DNA from: Bog-950 sp964423405
GTDB taxonomy: Bacteria > Bacteroidota > Bacteroidia > Chitinophagales > LD1
DNA length: 64,000 nucleotides
Reading direction: 5' to 3'
Assembly: GCA_964423405.1 (NCBI GenBank)
Contig: CAYREY010000009.1
Location: forward strand, 1 to 64,000
Of the stretch, positions 28,210 through 37,369 are shown piece after piece. The notes below the pieces were generated by a model that did not search any database, was not told the origin of the DNA, and saw only the letters and a program-made list of their open reading frames with translations. Positions within the stretch are counted from its first letter, which is position 1. The number at the start of each line of letters is the position of its first letter. A program made the translations under genes and the position numbers.

Positions 28210-29148
28210 ATGTTTACATTTTCTAAAATGATGCGGATGTTCCGCGATGAAGCATTGCAACAGGCTTTCGAAAAAGATGGCTATGTGGTAGTGCCATTCT
28301 ATACTCCCGAGGAAATTAAAGAACTTACAGATTTATACTACCGCCTGCATCCTAAAGATGAGAAAGGCTTTTTCCCCAGCACGTTTTCTAAAGATAAAAA
28401 TTACCGCACCGTAGCCGATGTGGAAATACGCCGCATTGGTGAGCGCCCTATGAACCTGTACTTACAAGATACAAAAACTATCTGCGGCTGCTTTATTGTA
28501 AAATCGCCGGGGCCCGAAAGTGCCATGTGTGTACACCAGGACATGACACTGGTAGATGAATCTAAATTTACAGGTATTAATGTATGGGTGCCACTTATAG
28601 ACCTTACACCAACTAACGGGGTAATACAGGTGCTACCGGGCAGCCACCGCATATATCCAACCTACCGCGGCTCTACCATACCGGGCTTTTACGAAGATGT
28701 AAACGAAGAAATAAAGCCATACCTAAAAAGCGTGTACCTTAAAGCCGGCGAGGCTGTATTCTTCGACCAGAGTATTATTCATTACTCCGATGCCAACCTG
28801 AGCGATAACGTACGCATAGTAACCAACACCTACTTTACACATAAAGATGCCGACTTTAGAATTGCGTATTGGGATAAAGATTATGGCAATAAAGTAGAAC
28901 TGTTTGAAGAAGACGAAACGTTTATGACCGACTTTGAACAGTTTGGGCATAACATTCACAACAAACCGCAAATAGGTAAAAGCCTGGGGCTGGTAGATTA
29001 TAATTTCCCCAAACTTACCGCACAACAGTTAGAGCAGCTATATGGGCCACCACCGGTTGCTCCAAAAGCCGAACCGGTTGCCACAGCACCACAACCAGAA
29101 GTACGCAAGCCATTTTTTAAACGGGTTTTAGAAAGCATGTTTAGCTAA
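28210..29148 (+). CDS. PhyH-family Fe/2OG dioxygenase 3
   Basis: A 312-residue PhyH protein with an intact triad: His109-Gln-Asp111, His191 and the 2OG arginine Arg202. The VLPGSHR block is at about 141-147. A Pro/Ala-rich linker (PPPVAPKAEPVATAP) ends in an amphipathic helix, FFKRVLESMFS, the clearest example of the shared terminal segment in this island. It starts 10 bases after the didomain gene and is followed 4 bases later by the next PhyH gene. Start could be the Met at residue 7, 8 or 10, since the family's EALQQAFEKDGY block begins near 14. Confidence 0.9.
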   Translation: MFTFSKMMRMFRDEALQQAFEKDGYVVVPFYTPEEIKELTDLYYRLHPKDEKGFFPSTFSKDKNYRTVADVEIRRIGERPMNLYLQDTKTICGCFIVKSPGPESAMCVHQDMTLVDESKFTGINVWVPLIDLTPTNGVIQVLPGSHRIYPTYRGSTIPGFYEDVNEEIKPYLKSVYLKAGEAVFFDQSIIHYSDANLSDNVRIVTNTYFTHKDADFRIAYWDKDYGNKVELFEEDETFMTDFEQFGHNIHNKPQIGKSLGLVDYNFPKLTAQQLEQLYGPPPVAPKAEPVATAPQPEVRKPFFKRVLESMFS

Positions 29149-29152
29149 GCGT

Positions 29153-30067
29153 ATGAGTAAACGGATATTTAAAGATGATGCCATGCAGGCCCGTTTTGAA
29201 AAGCAGGGCTTTCTGGTAGTGCCATTTATAGATGCAGAAGAAATAGCTTACCTGGATAAACTGTTTGATGAGTTGCACCCTACACTTCCCAATCAGGGCT
29301 TTGTATCGGGTAGCTACTCGCCCGATATAGATTACAAGAAAAGAGCCAGCAACGAAATTGTAAACGTATTTAGCAAACACTATGAAAGGTTGTTTGTAAA
29401 CTATCAGCCATTCGGCGCAGCGTTTCTTTTTAAAATGCCCTCGCAAAACAGCGAATTAGCTATCCATCAGGATTGGACCATAGTTGATGAGGAGCAATAT
29501 GTAGCCCTTAACTGTTGGGTACCATTAACCGATGTAAACGAAAAGAACGGTGCGCTACAAATAGTACCCGGCAGCCATTACGATGCTTTAAAAACACTAC
29601 GCGCTCCTACCCTGCCGTTTTTCTTTTCGGGTAACGATGATTTGGTTGTAAAAGAATCGATACCGATGTGTGTGAAAGCCGGCGAAGCTGTAATACTCAA
29701 CCAGAGTGTAATACACTACTCGCCACCTAACCTATCTGATAAAATACGCAAGGCAATTACGGCCGGTGTAAAATCCAAAGGTGCGGCTATGGAGTTTAAC
29801 TACAAGGTACCCGACAAAACCGATACGATTGAAGTATTTGAAATGCCCGAAGATTTTTTGATAAGCTTTAAAGACTTTGCCGGCGATATTTTTAAACGCC
29901 CTTACATGGGGCAAAGCACCGGGTTTAGAACCTATAAAATGCCGCAGTTTACCCGCGAAGAATTGCAGCAGACAATTGCACAGATGAAAACCAACGCTGG
30001 CTTTGGTACTACAACCGCAAAAAAAGAACAGTCGTTTTTTAGCCGTCTGGCCAGCATGTTTAAATAA
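29153..30067 (+). CDS. PhyH-family Fe/2OG dioxygenase 4
   Basis: A 304-residue PhyH protein with an intact iron site: His105-Gln-Asp107, His188 and Arg199. The N-terminal KDDAMQARFEKQGF block is shared almost word for word with PhyH 1, supporting recent duplication. It ends in a linker plus an amphipathic tail, SFFSRLASMFK. It starts 4 bases after the stop of PhyH 3. Substrate unknown. Confidence 0.9.
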   Translation: MSKRIFKDDAMQARFEKQGFLVVPFIDAEEIAYLDKLFDELHPTLPNQGFVSGSYSPDIDYKKRASNEIVNVFSKHYERLFVNYQPFGAAFLFKMPSQNSELAIHQDWTIVDEEQYVALNCWVPLTDVNEKNGALQIVPGSHYDALKTLRAPTLPFFFSGNDDLVVKESIPMCVKAGEAVILNQSVIHYSPPNLSDKIRKAITAGVKSKGAAMEFNYKVPDKTDTIEVFEMPEDFLISFKDFAGDIFKRPYMGQSTGFRTYKMPQFTREELQQTIAQMKTNAGFGTTTAKKEQSFFSRLASMFK

Positions 30068-30072
30068 TACAG

Positions 30073-30921
30073 ATGTACATAAGCATTTTAAAAAACAGCG
30101 GATACGACCGCCAGTTGCAACAAAACGGCTACGCTATTGTACCCTACCTTACACCCGGCGAAGTAGAAAACCTGACACAGTTTTTTTATAAGGAACACGC
30201 TACACTACCCGAGGGGATGTATGCCTCATCGCATGCGCCCGATTTTGCCCTGCGCCAGCGCATGAACGAAAAAATAAAAGAAGTATGTAGCCGCGCGCTG
30301 GCCGATACATTTACCAACGTATCGGCACTGGGTGGCACCTTTATGGCAAAAAGCAAAGGGCAGTATGGTGCGTTACATGCCCATCAGGACTGGAACATAG
30401 TAGATGAAAGACAATATAACTCGTACAACGTTTGGATACCGCTGGTAGATGTAACCAAAGAAAACGGCACTATAGAAATACTACCCCATAGCCACACGCT
30501 GCTGCATAACATAAGGGGGCTAAATATCCCATCATCGTACGATGATGTGAAAGAACAGGTGTACCAACACCTGAAACCGCTTAACATGAAAGCCGGCGAA
30601 GCACTGGTGTACGACCACCGGTTGTTACATGCATCGGGCATTAACCAAACCAACCAACCGAGGCTGGTAATAGTGTATGGCGTAATACCGGCACAGGCGC
30701 AAATGCGCTACTACTATGGCAACGGCAATAACATTGAAGTGTACAACTGCTCGCCCGATTTCTTTTTTACACAAAACATTACCAGCGGTCCGGTTGGTCT
30801 TACATTAATAGAAACCATACCCAACAACAACCCGGTAGTAACTACCGAAATTTTGAATAAGAAATATGCGCCACAGTTATCGTGGTGGCAAAAAATAAAA
30901 AGCCTGGCCGGGGTAAATTAA
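30073..30921 (+). CDS. PhyH-family Fe/2OG dioxygenase 5
   Basis: A 282-residue PhyH protein, last of the array. The triad is intact: His104-Gln-Asp106, His186 and Arg197, with the LPHSHTLL variant of the usual PGSH block. The tail WWQKIKSLAGVN again has an aromatic pair followed by basic and hydrophobic residues. It begins 5 bases after PhyH 4. Its stop overlaps the stop of the convergent glycosyltransferase by 4 bases, closing the array. Confidence 0.9.
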   Translation: MYISILKNSGYDRQLQQNGYAIVPYLTPGEVENLTQFFYKEHATLPEGMYASSHAPDFALRQRMNEKIKEVCSRALADTFTNVSALGGTFMAKSKGQYGALHAHQDWNIVDERQYNSYNVWIPLVDVTKENGTIEILPHSHTLLHNIRGLNIPSSYDDVKEQVYQHLKPLNMKAGEALVYDHRLLHASGINQTNQPRLVIVYGVIPAQAQMRYYYGNGNNIEVYNCSPDFFFTQNITSGPVGLTLIETIPNNNPVVTTEILNKKYAPQLSWWQKIKSLAGVN

Positions 30922-32105
30922 AGTTTGGTTTTTTCCAGTATCCATTGCCAAACCCACCAGTTTGCATTACCAAACTGATTGAAGATATGCATAAACGCAG
31001 GTTTATGCTGGGTCTCAAAGGCATCATCGGTTATATACTGCGCGTCATCACTAAGCATCAGGCGCGGGTTAGATGGGTCGGCAATAAAGTTGAATTTTTT
31101 AGATAGCATGGGCGTTTTTTGCAACCCCAGTTGCCAAACGGTAGCTATAAGGGTACCCTGGTCGCGTGTTTTCCAATCGGGGTCTTTAAAAATTTTCATG
31201 GTGCGCTGATGCCACAGCCGCATAAAAACATGGCTGCTTTCATCAAACAAAAATACGCCACCGTTCCAGTGCTGCCAGTGGTGGTCGTTTATTACCACTT
31301 CAAACTTACTCTCTATCTTTTCGCGCAGGTGCTGGCAGCTAAGGTCATGTATATCTTCACCACCGGGGCTTATCCAGCGGCGCTTTAAACGGCTCCAGCG
31401 CCAGCGGGTATTGCCTTCTATCTGCGCTATAGCGTGTTGGGGTACATCATATAGTATTACATTACCTTCCAGGTCGTACCATATACGCTCATTTTTATCG
31501 TACACAGCGTAGTTATCAAACGTCATTTTATTGCCGGGCACGGCATAACTAAATGCGGTGTACAACAAGCTAAGCGGCCGGCGTTTAACCAACTCAAACC
31601 GCTGCTTTAACTGCAACTGTTTTTGCTGCAATTTTTTATCAGCTATCTCCGGTGTTTGCCCATACTTGTTCAGCATGGCCGTCAGTTCGCTCCACGCCTT
31701 TCTATTTTGTATTAAACAGCCGCAGTTAACCGCATACGGGCTAAACTGATGCATACGGCTATGGTCGGGCGCAAATGTTATTACCCCTGTTTTATGATTA
31801 AAAATATCATCTACCTCGTTGCTTACAGCAATCACGTCGGTATCCAGATAGCAATACAGCGGGCCAACCGGCAAAATGCGGTACAGGCTGGTTTTAAGAT
31901 AAATACTGGCCTGGTGGTGATCGAAATGTGCGGGTGTTTTTACATCTATTACCTGGTCGCTGCTAACCGGTATTTCGTTACGCGCAGCATCGGTAACCAC
32001 CAGTATCTCCCGGGCAGAAAAAAGCTTAAGCCTGCGTAGCGAAAAATGCAGCGTATCAATATGCTCCTTAGCACCACAAACAACAAAAACAAATTTACAT
32101 TCCAT
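30918..32105 (-). CDS. GT-A-like glycosyltransferase A
   Basis: A 395-residue cytoplasmic protein with a GT8-like start (MECKFVFVVCGAKEHIDTLHFSL) and a DxD motif, YCYLDTDVIAV with Asp88 and Asp90, for nucleotide-sugar and metal binding. A later WQHWNGGVFLFDESSHVFM block is typical of the acceptor-side half. It is a clear paralogue of the gene at 36175, which has the same length. The frame opens to 32162, but ATG 32105 gives the matching N terminus and removes overlap with the upstream gene. It is last in a seven-gene minus-strand run (39400 to 30918). Sugar and acceptor unknown. Confidence 0.82.
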   Translation of the reverse strand: MECKFVFVVCGAKEHIDTLHFSLRRLKLFSAREILVVTDAARNEIPVSSDQVIDVKTPAHFDHHQASIYLKTSLYRILPVGPLYCYLDTDVIAVSNEVDDIFNHKTGVITFAPDHSRMHQFSPYAVNCGCLIQNRKAWSELTAMLNKYGQTPEIADKKLQQKQLQLKQRFELVKRRPLSLLYTAFSYAVPGNKMTFDNYAVYDKNERIWYDLEGNVILYDVPQHAIAQIEGNTRWRWSRLKRRWISPGGEDIHDLSCQHLREKIESKFEVVINDHHWQHWNGGVFLFDESSHVFMRLWHQRTMKIFKDPDWKTRDQGTLIATVWQLGLQKTPMLSKKFNFIADPSNPRLMLSDDAQYITDDAFETQHKPAFMHIFNQFGNANWWVWQWILEKTKL

Positions 32106-32122
32106 TATACCCAAGTCGAACA

Positions 32123-33223
32123 TTATGAATGATAATAAACCCCTAAACACACCCGGTGCCAAAAATCGTTCAGCCGAAACGATAATGCAGACACCGGCTT
32201 TTGAAGCAGGCCTGCATTAATCATCATTTTACCCAGTACCGAGTTATACCTGAACGAGTTTTTATCAATATCGCGCGAGCGCCACTCCTCGTTCATCCAA
32301 TGTATAAAGTAGTAGTTGGCCGGCACTTGCTGGTTGCCGGTTATTAAACCGGCTATTTCATGCCACATATCCAGGTTTGAAACACCGCCGTAAATGTATT
32401 GCTGCAGGTTGTTTAAAAATACGTGCGTGTTTAATATTTCTATGGGTTTGTGCCAATCGGTATTATTCTCATCTACCTCGGCAGATGCCTGTTGGTAGCA
32501 AGCCAGCATTAAAGCAGATTTAGGCGGGCATTTCATTACATTACCCACCAGTGCCAGGTCGTGGTGCTTTCTAAAAAAATAAGGGGTAGTTACGTTCAAC
32601 GGTTTAATGCAGGTTACATCCATATCTATCCACCAGCCACCTTTATCGTACAACAACTTGTACCTGAAAATATCGGAGAAACCCGATACACTGCCCTTAC
32701 CATGCCCGTACTTATTAAAATTCTTGTACCTGAAAATTTTCTCCTCGGGCAATATCCGGTTAGCATCTTCCAACACTACCCCCTCGGGCAATTCGTTCTC
32801 TATCGGCCCGTAGGTCCATAAATGAAATACATGCCCGTTATCTACAAACGATTGCAGGGTAAGCATTTCAATTTTAGATAGGCGGCTACCTATCCAAAGT
32901 GCATTCACATGCCTGTTTTCTTCCAATAAATCAGCATCAGAAAAAACGGATTTATCTACCTCTACGGCCGCATTGGCAAAGCTTACAAGTTCCTGCTGCT
33001 TTTGCCTTTGCTCTAAAAAAAGCCGGTACTCTTCGTCGCTTAAGCCCCGTGCCTGTTGGTCGGTCCTAAAAAAAACAAAGCGCCTGAAATAATATATTGA
33101 ATAGTTAACCCACAAACTAAGCAGGCGCTTAAAAATGTACCAGATACGTTTTAAAGCATGTATAAAAAGCTTGCTTAACACCTTACAGTATCGCACTATG
33201 AGGAGCATTCTGGGTGGTTTCAT
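32123..33223 (-). CDS. GT32-like glycosyltransferase
   Basis: A 366-residue protein. A basic N-terminal amphipathic region (1-55) precedes a GT32/capsular-type sugar transferase fold. LWIGSRLSKIEMLTLQSF (109-126) is the N-terminal strand-helix, and GGWWIDMDVTCIKP (195-208) carries the DxD pair Asp200/Asp202. Such enzymes transfer a sugar to a glycan or lipid at the cytoplasmic membrane face. It lies between the SGNH gene and glycosyltransferase A on one strand. Confidence 0.85.
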   Translation of the reverse strand: MKPPRMLLIVRYCKVLSKLFIHALKRIWYIFKRLLSLWVNYSIYYFRRFVFFRTDQQARGLSDEEYRLFLEQRQKQQELVSFANAAVEVDKSVFSDADLLEENRHVNALWIGSRLSKIEMLTLQSFVDNGHVFHLWTYGPIENELPEGVVLEDANRILPEEKIFRYKNFNKYGHGKGSVSGFSDIFRYKLLYDKGGWWIDMDVTCIKPLNVTTPYFFRKHHDLALVGNVMKCPPKSALMLACYQQASAEVDENNTDWHKPIEILNTHVFLNNLQQYIYGGVSNLDMWHEIAGLITGNQQVPANYYFIHWMNEEWRSRDIDKNSFRYNSVLGKMMINAGLLQKPVSALSFRLNDFWHRVCLGVYYHS

Positions 33224-33278
33224 TCTATAAGTAAATCTAACAATCGTTTGCTTCCGGCGTAAACCATGTTGGTAAATA

Positions 33279-34574
33279 CTACCGCTGTATATGGGCGCTA
33301 TCTATCAGTAAAGGTGCTAAAGCCGTGTACATAGTAGTGGCCATCAGGTGATAACCTTTAGAATTATGGTGCCCGTCTAACGGCCAGAAATAAGGATCGG
33401 CGGTGGTATTATACTTTGCCAGAGAAGCTTTATACAGTGGCAATAAATCAATTACTATAACCCGGCTATCGCCCCGCAGTTTATCCAGTATGGCAGAAAA
33501 ATCGTAATAATACGTACCCTTTACCAGGTCACTTTTATCGGGCCGCAATACCACAAAAAGCTTTATGCCATTATTGCTGCATAATTCTGCATAATCATTA
33601 AACAGGGCTATTACCATACTATCAAAGCGCTGTTTTTCCTCTTCATTAAATTCATTTTTCTGCAGTATAGAATTATAGCCGGCGGCGCTGAAAAACAAAC
33701 GGACTACATAATTAACAGCATAGATGGGTTCCCACCAGGGGGCCGGCTTAAACTGCAACTTACCATCTGCCCTGAAACGTTCCATACCCCCGCGTAACGT
33801 TATATCGTCCAGCAGGTCTTGTGTGCTTAAGGTTTGTATAACTACATCAGGTTTGTATTTCAGTAGCTTATCTTTAAGCATGATGTAATTAAAAAAAGGG
33901 TCGCTACCCATAACCCCTGCATTCATCCAATACGACGTATCGCCGGAGGCAGTAAACATGGTTTTCAATATAGCTACATACGACGAATCGTAAGGAGCTC
34001 CATCGCCCTCTGTAAACGAATCGCCTAAGGCCATAATACGTTTGGGGCCCTTACCTGCAGCAATAGTCCATTCATCATCGCCCAAGCCCAGCGAGTTGGT
34101 TGGCCGCCGGTAAGTAAACTCCGGCTTTATTACCCAATGCTCTACATTAGGGCGCCATGCATGATAATAACTTGTATCCTGAGGTGCATATTGGCTAAAA
34201 TACTGCCCATGCATCTTTTCCAGGTATGTTTTAGTTGTACCCGTAATAGTCAGTACAACTTCTATAACAAACAGGGTAAAAACCAACGTTGTGAAGGATA
34301 AGAAAAAATCGGCTATGCGTTTATGATTAAAAAAAAACTGCTCTATTTTAAACAAAGCGGCGCCCAACAGCCATATAATAATATACAACGATAAATGTGT
34401 ATGCCATTTAATAAACTGCAGCCCAACTTTACTATACCAATAAGCCTCCCAGGCAACATAGGCCGCAACAAAAAGCGAAACTACTAACCACAGGTTTATC
34501 CGAAATTTAACCTCCGGTATGGTAACCTGAAAACGCCTGAAGAGAATATCCAAAAAACTATTTGTACCCCGCAT
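33279..34574 (-). CDS. Membrane-anchored SGNH/GDSL hydrolase
   Basis: A 431-residue protein with three N-terminal membrane helices (about 27-110) followed by an SGNH domain. The catalytic Ser lies in ALGDSFTEGDG (Ser186), and the Asp-x-x-His pair near the C terminus is Asp400/His403 in PLDGHHNSKG. It may add or remove acyl groups on an exported molecule. ATG 34574 is chosen over the TTG one codon earlier. It sits between a radical SAM gene and a glycosyltransferase, in the same operon-like run. Confidence 0.82.
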   Translation of the reverse strand: MRGTNSFLDILFRRFQVTIPEVKFRINLWLVVSLFVAAYVAWEAYWYSKVGLQFIKWHTHLSLYIIIWLLGAALFKIEQFFFNHKRIADFFLSFTTLVFTLFVIEVVLTITGTTKTYLEKMHGQYFSQYAPQDTSYYHAWRPNVEHWVIKPEFTYRRPTNSLGLGDDEWTIAAGKGPKRIMALGDSFTEGDGAPYDSSYVAILKTMFTASGDTSYWMNAGVMGSDPFFNYIMLKDKLLKYKPDVVIQTLSTQDLLDDITLRGGMERFRADGKLQFKPAPWWEPIYAVNYVVRLFFSAAGYNSILQKNEFNEEEKQRFDSMVIALFNDYAELCSNNGIKLFVVLRPDKSDLVKGTYYYDFSAILDKLRGDSRVIVIDLLPLYKASLAKYNTTADPYFWPLDGHHNSKGYHLMATTMYTALAPLLIDSAHIQR

Positions 34575-34601
34575 CAACCAATAGTTTGTTATAAATTTTG
34601 T

Positions 34602-36149
34602 TTACATCGAAAAAGTAGCTTCCAGCATTTTTTCAAGTTGGCTTACATCTACAGTATAAAGTATTTCGGCCAACTCTATTGGCGACGCCGTTGACATCTG
34701 CAATAATATAGTATCACGCGAAGGATGCCTTTCAATCATTGAAGCAATATAAAATGCCTTCTCACGCATTTCAACAGTCGTATTAATTGCAGTTTTAAGC
34801 GTGTATATATCAAAATAGCAAATTATCACATCTGCCAGTTTACCATTGGGTGTAGCCATAAACAGGTTAGCCAACCGGTTCACCAGTAATGTTTCTTTAC
34901 TTACATAACCATCTCTGTGAGTAAACTCCTGCAGCAATTCTTTTATCTCGGTAAGCGACCACTCCTCCACAGTCTCTTTAACAAAATTAATATTCACTTC
35001 AGGCAAAGGGTCATACTGGTACTTATCCTGTACCAGCCACCCCCGCAACTGTTTTATAAAATCGGCATAAGCAGTTATACTGATATTAGCCGGGGTATAC
35101 CATACCCCCTTTTTAGATGGTATCTCATATTTTTCGAGTGTATTAATAACCTGCTGTAAGTATTCAGTCGACTGTTCGCGCAACGAAAGCTCCTTTGGCC
35201 GAAAAACCATATTAAAATACAACATAATATCTTTTTCGATACAAAACTCAAGCAAAGATGGCAACTCGTGCCAGTTGTAGGTGATGGGGCAGGCCGCTAG
35301 TGAAAGAAATGTTTTTTTACGTTTGGTATAGTCACGGAAATACTCCAGATTTTCCATAACCTTATCAAAATTACCGTTGACCCTTATTTTTTTATATGTA
35401 TCCGGGTTGACAGAATCTACCGACATAATAATACCGGCATTAAGCCCTTCTAAAAGATCTTTTATGCGGTTATTTAAAAAAGTACCGTTGGTGGTTATAT
35501 GTATGCGTATACCCGGCTTTATCTTCAATATACGCTCCCATATTTTAAGGTATATATCAATCATAAATGGCTCGCCGCCCAAAAAACGCGCATCGGTAAG
35601 GTGCGGAATAAACTCCTCCAGTTCATCAACAAAGGTGTCGTTATAAACAGAATTTATAGGTGGCAACTGTTCACGGTTTTTTCTGATACTGGATGAAAAA
35701 TATCCGTTACACATTACACACTCCAGATTACAGGTGTTAGATAACTCAAACTCCATTATTTTAGGATATACCTGTGCCCCTGTAAGCTTTGTTAGCAGCT
35801 TATTAATCCTCGAAGGAATGCTGCCACTTTCAAATTCATCGTAATATTTGGCACGAACGCCCTGGTAATTTCCCGCGGCAAGTATGTCGCCACACCTGGC
35901 ACAGCCTCCTCCCAGGTTTTTATCCCGAATATAGCTTCTAAGCAATTCCGCCTGCTCTCCTTGCCATATTTCCTTTATGGTATTCTGCGGCCAAATACCT
36001 AGTATATGAGTAGAGTTATAGCAACATGCACGCACGTTACCGTTTTGTTCAAAATTGAGGTTTACAAATGGGGCATGGCATAACACTGCTTTGTTTGTAA
36101 GATGCCGGGTTGCGTTGTACCCCTTTATTATGTCAGCCGAAAGGTTCAT
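34602..36149 (-). CDS. Radical SAM protein with SPASM-like cysteines
   Basis: A 515-residue protein. The radical SAM cluster motif is CNLECVMC (Cys140, 144, 147), followed by FLGGEPFM, the GGEP strand. Extra cysteines precede it (Cys24, 42, 43, 83, 86), in a pattern like a SPASM auxiliary-cluster domain but N-terminal. SPASM enzymes often modify peptides or sugars through radical chemistry. No small precursor peptide is visible beside it, and neighbours are sugar enzymes, so a carbohydrate or alcohol substrate is at least as likely. The last 130 residues show no known domain. Confidence 0.8.
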   Translation of the reverse strand: MNLSADIIKGYNATRHLTNKAVLCHAPFVNLNFEQNGNVRACCYNSTHILGIWPQNTIKEIWQGEQAELLRSYIRDKNLGGGCARCGDILAAGNYQGVRAKYYDEFESGSIPSRINKLLTKLTGAQVYPKIMEFELSNTCNLECVMCNGYFSSSIRKNREQLPPINSVYNDTFVDELEEFIPHLTDARFLGGEPFMIDIYLKIWERILKIKPGIRIHITTNGTFLNNRIKDLLEGLNAGIIMSVDSVNPDTYKKIRVNGNFDKVMENLEYFRDYTKRKKTFLSLAACPITYNWHELPSLLEFCIEKDIMLYFNMVFRPKELSLREQSTEYLQQVINTLEKYEIPSKKGVWYTPANISITAYADFIKQLRGWLVQDKYQYDPLPEVNINFVKETVEEWSLTEIKELLQEFTHRDGYVSKETLLVNRLANLFMATPNGKLADVIICYFDIYTLKTAINTTVEMREKAFYIASMIERHPSRDTILLQMSTASPIELAEILYTVDVSQLEKMLEATFSM

Positions 36150-36174
36150 TCAATATATATGTTGTTACTACCGT

Positions 36175-37359
36175 TTAGTACATAATCCCTGTAGCCTTTT
36201 CTACTTCCTGCCATACATCCCATGTATTATCGGCCCAGTGGTGATATACATGAACAAAATACGGTTTTATTTCCTCATCGGTATTTGATAGTAAAAAGCG
36301 TAGCCCCCCTATATGTTTTATCCCTTTGTGCCCATAGTCTGCTATCAGGTTATAGCGCTGCGGTAAAGTACGATGTTGCTGCAAACCAAACTGCCACGCG
36401 GTAGCTATTAACGTACCCTGGTCGCGGGTTTTCCACTCCGGTAAAGTAAAAATGGTGCATGTATGCTCATGCCATTTTTCTAAAAACAGGTGGCTGGTAT
36501 CGTTAAAAAGAAAAACACCTCCATTCCAGTGTTGCCAGTTATTATCTGTAACATCTACATCAAACGTTTTTGCTATCTGCTCTACCAGGTGTGTACAACG
36601 GCAATCAAACACATTTTTGCCTTCTCTGGTCCAGGTAACCCTATCGGGTGCCCTGAAAGGGCTTTTACTTTCTATTACATCTACCACTGCCGGCACGTGG
36701 CGTTCGTACAATATAGGGGCGCCGTTTTTATCTATCCAAACATGGTTCACTTTATCTAAAAAAGTGTCTTCATCCAGTTTAAACATGGTACGCGCTAAAT
36801 TAAACCGTAGCGATAGCCAGCAATAAGCAAACTTATTCTTCTTCCGCTCATCCAGTTGCTTTAAAAGGCGGTTCTTCTTATCTATATTCTCTGGCTCGCG
36901 TATTATATCCTTATGCTCGCTAAATAGTTGTTTCAATTCATTTTGCCATTGTTTAAACTGCGTTGGGCAGTTGCAATTAATGGCCGATGGGCTAAACTGG
37001 CTTACCACGCAATGGTCTGGAGCAAAAGTTACGGGAGCACTAAACTCTTCAAAAACCGAATCTACCCCCGGCCTTACTGCTACAACGTCGGTATCCAGGT
37101 AGCAGTAATTATTTCCGGCCGGTAAAAATTTATGCAGCCCTGTTTTTAAATAAATACTTGCCTGATGGTGCGTATATCCGGATGGGGTTTTTACGTTTAT
37201 TACATGGTTATGTGTTATAGATATATCGTTGCGTGATGTATCTGTAACAACAATAATTTGATTGTGCGAATATTTTTTTAACGCCTGTAGCGAGTAGTGC
37301 AACGTATCTATATGCTCGCGCGCACCACAAACAACAAAAACAAAAATATTCTTACTCAT
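36175..37359 (-). CDS. GT-A-like glycosyltransferase B
   Basis: A 395-residue paralogue of the protein at 30918, with the same opening (FVFVVCGAREHIDTLHYSL), DxD at Asp89/Asp91 (YCYLDTDVVAV) and the late NWQHWNGGVFLFNDTSHLFL block. Both share HHQASIYLKT near residue 65-72. ATG 37359 is preferred over the frame start at 37413 because it yields the same start context and length as its paralogue. The pair probably adds two related sugars or acts on two acceptors. Confidence 0.82.
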   Translation of the reverse strand: MSKNIFVFVVCGAREHIDTLHYSLQALKKYSHNQIIVVTDTSRNDISITHNHVINVKTPSGYTHHQASIYLKTGLHKFLPAGNNYCYLDTDVVAVRPGVDSVFEEFSAPVTFAPDHCVVSQFSPSAINCNCPTQFKQWQNELKQLFSEHKDIIREPENIDKKNRLLKQLDERKKNKFAYCWLSLRFNLARTMFKLDEDTFLDKVNHVWIDKNGAPILYERHVPAVVDVIESKSPFRAPDRVTWTREGKNVFDCRCTHLVEQIAKTFDVDVTDNNWQHWNGGVFLFNDTSHLFLEKWHEHTCTIFTLPEWKTRDQGTLIATAWQFGLQQHRTLPQRYNLIADYGHKGIKHIGGLRFLLSNTDEEIKPYFVHVYHHWADNTWDVWQEVEKATGIMY

Positions 37360-37369
37360 TGGCGCTATA

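Noticed and set aside
34602..36149. RiPP cluster built on the SPASM-like enzyme
   Set aside because: No short precursor-like gene or peptidase exporter is seen near it, and neighbours are sugar enzymes.
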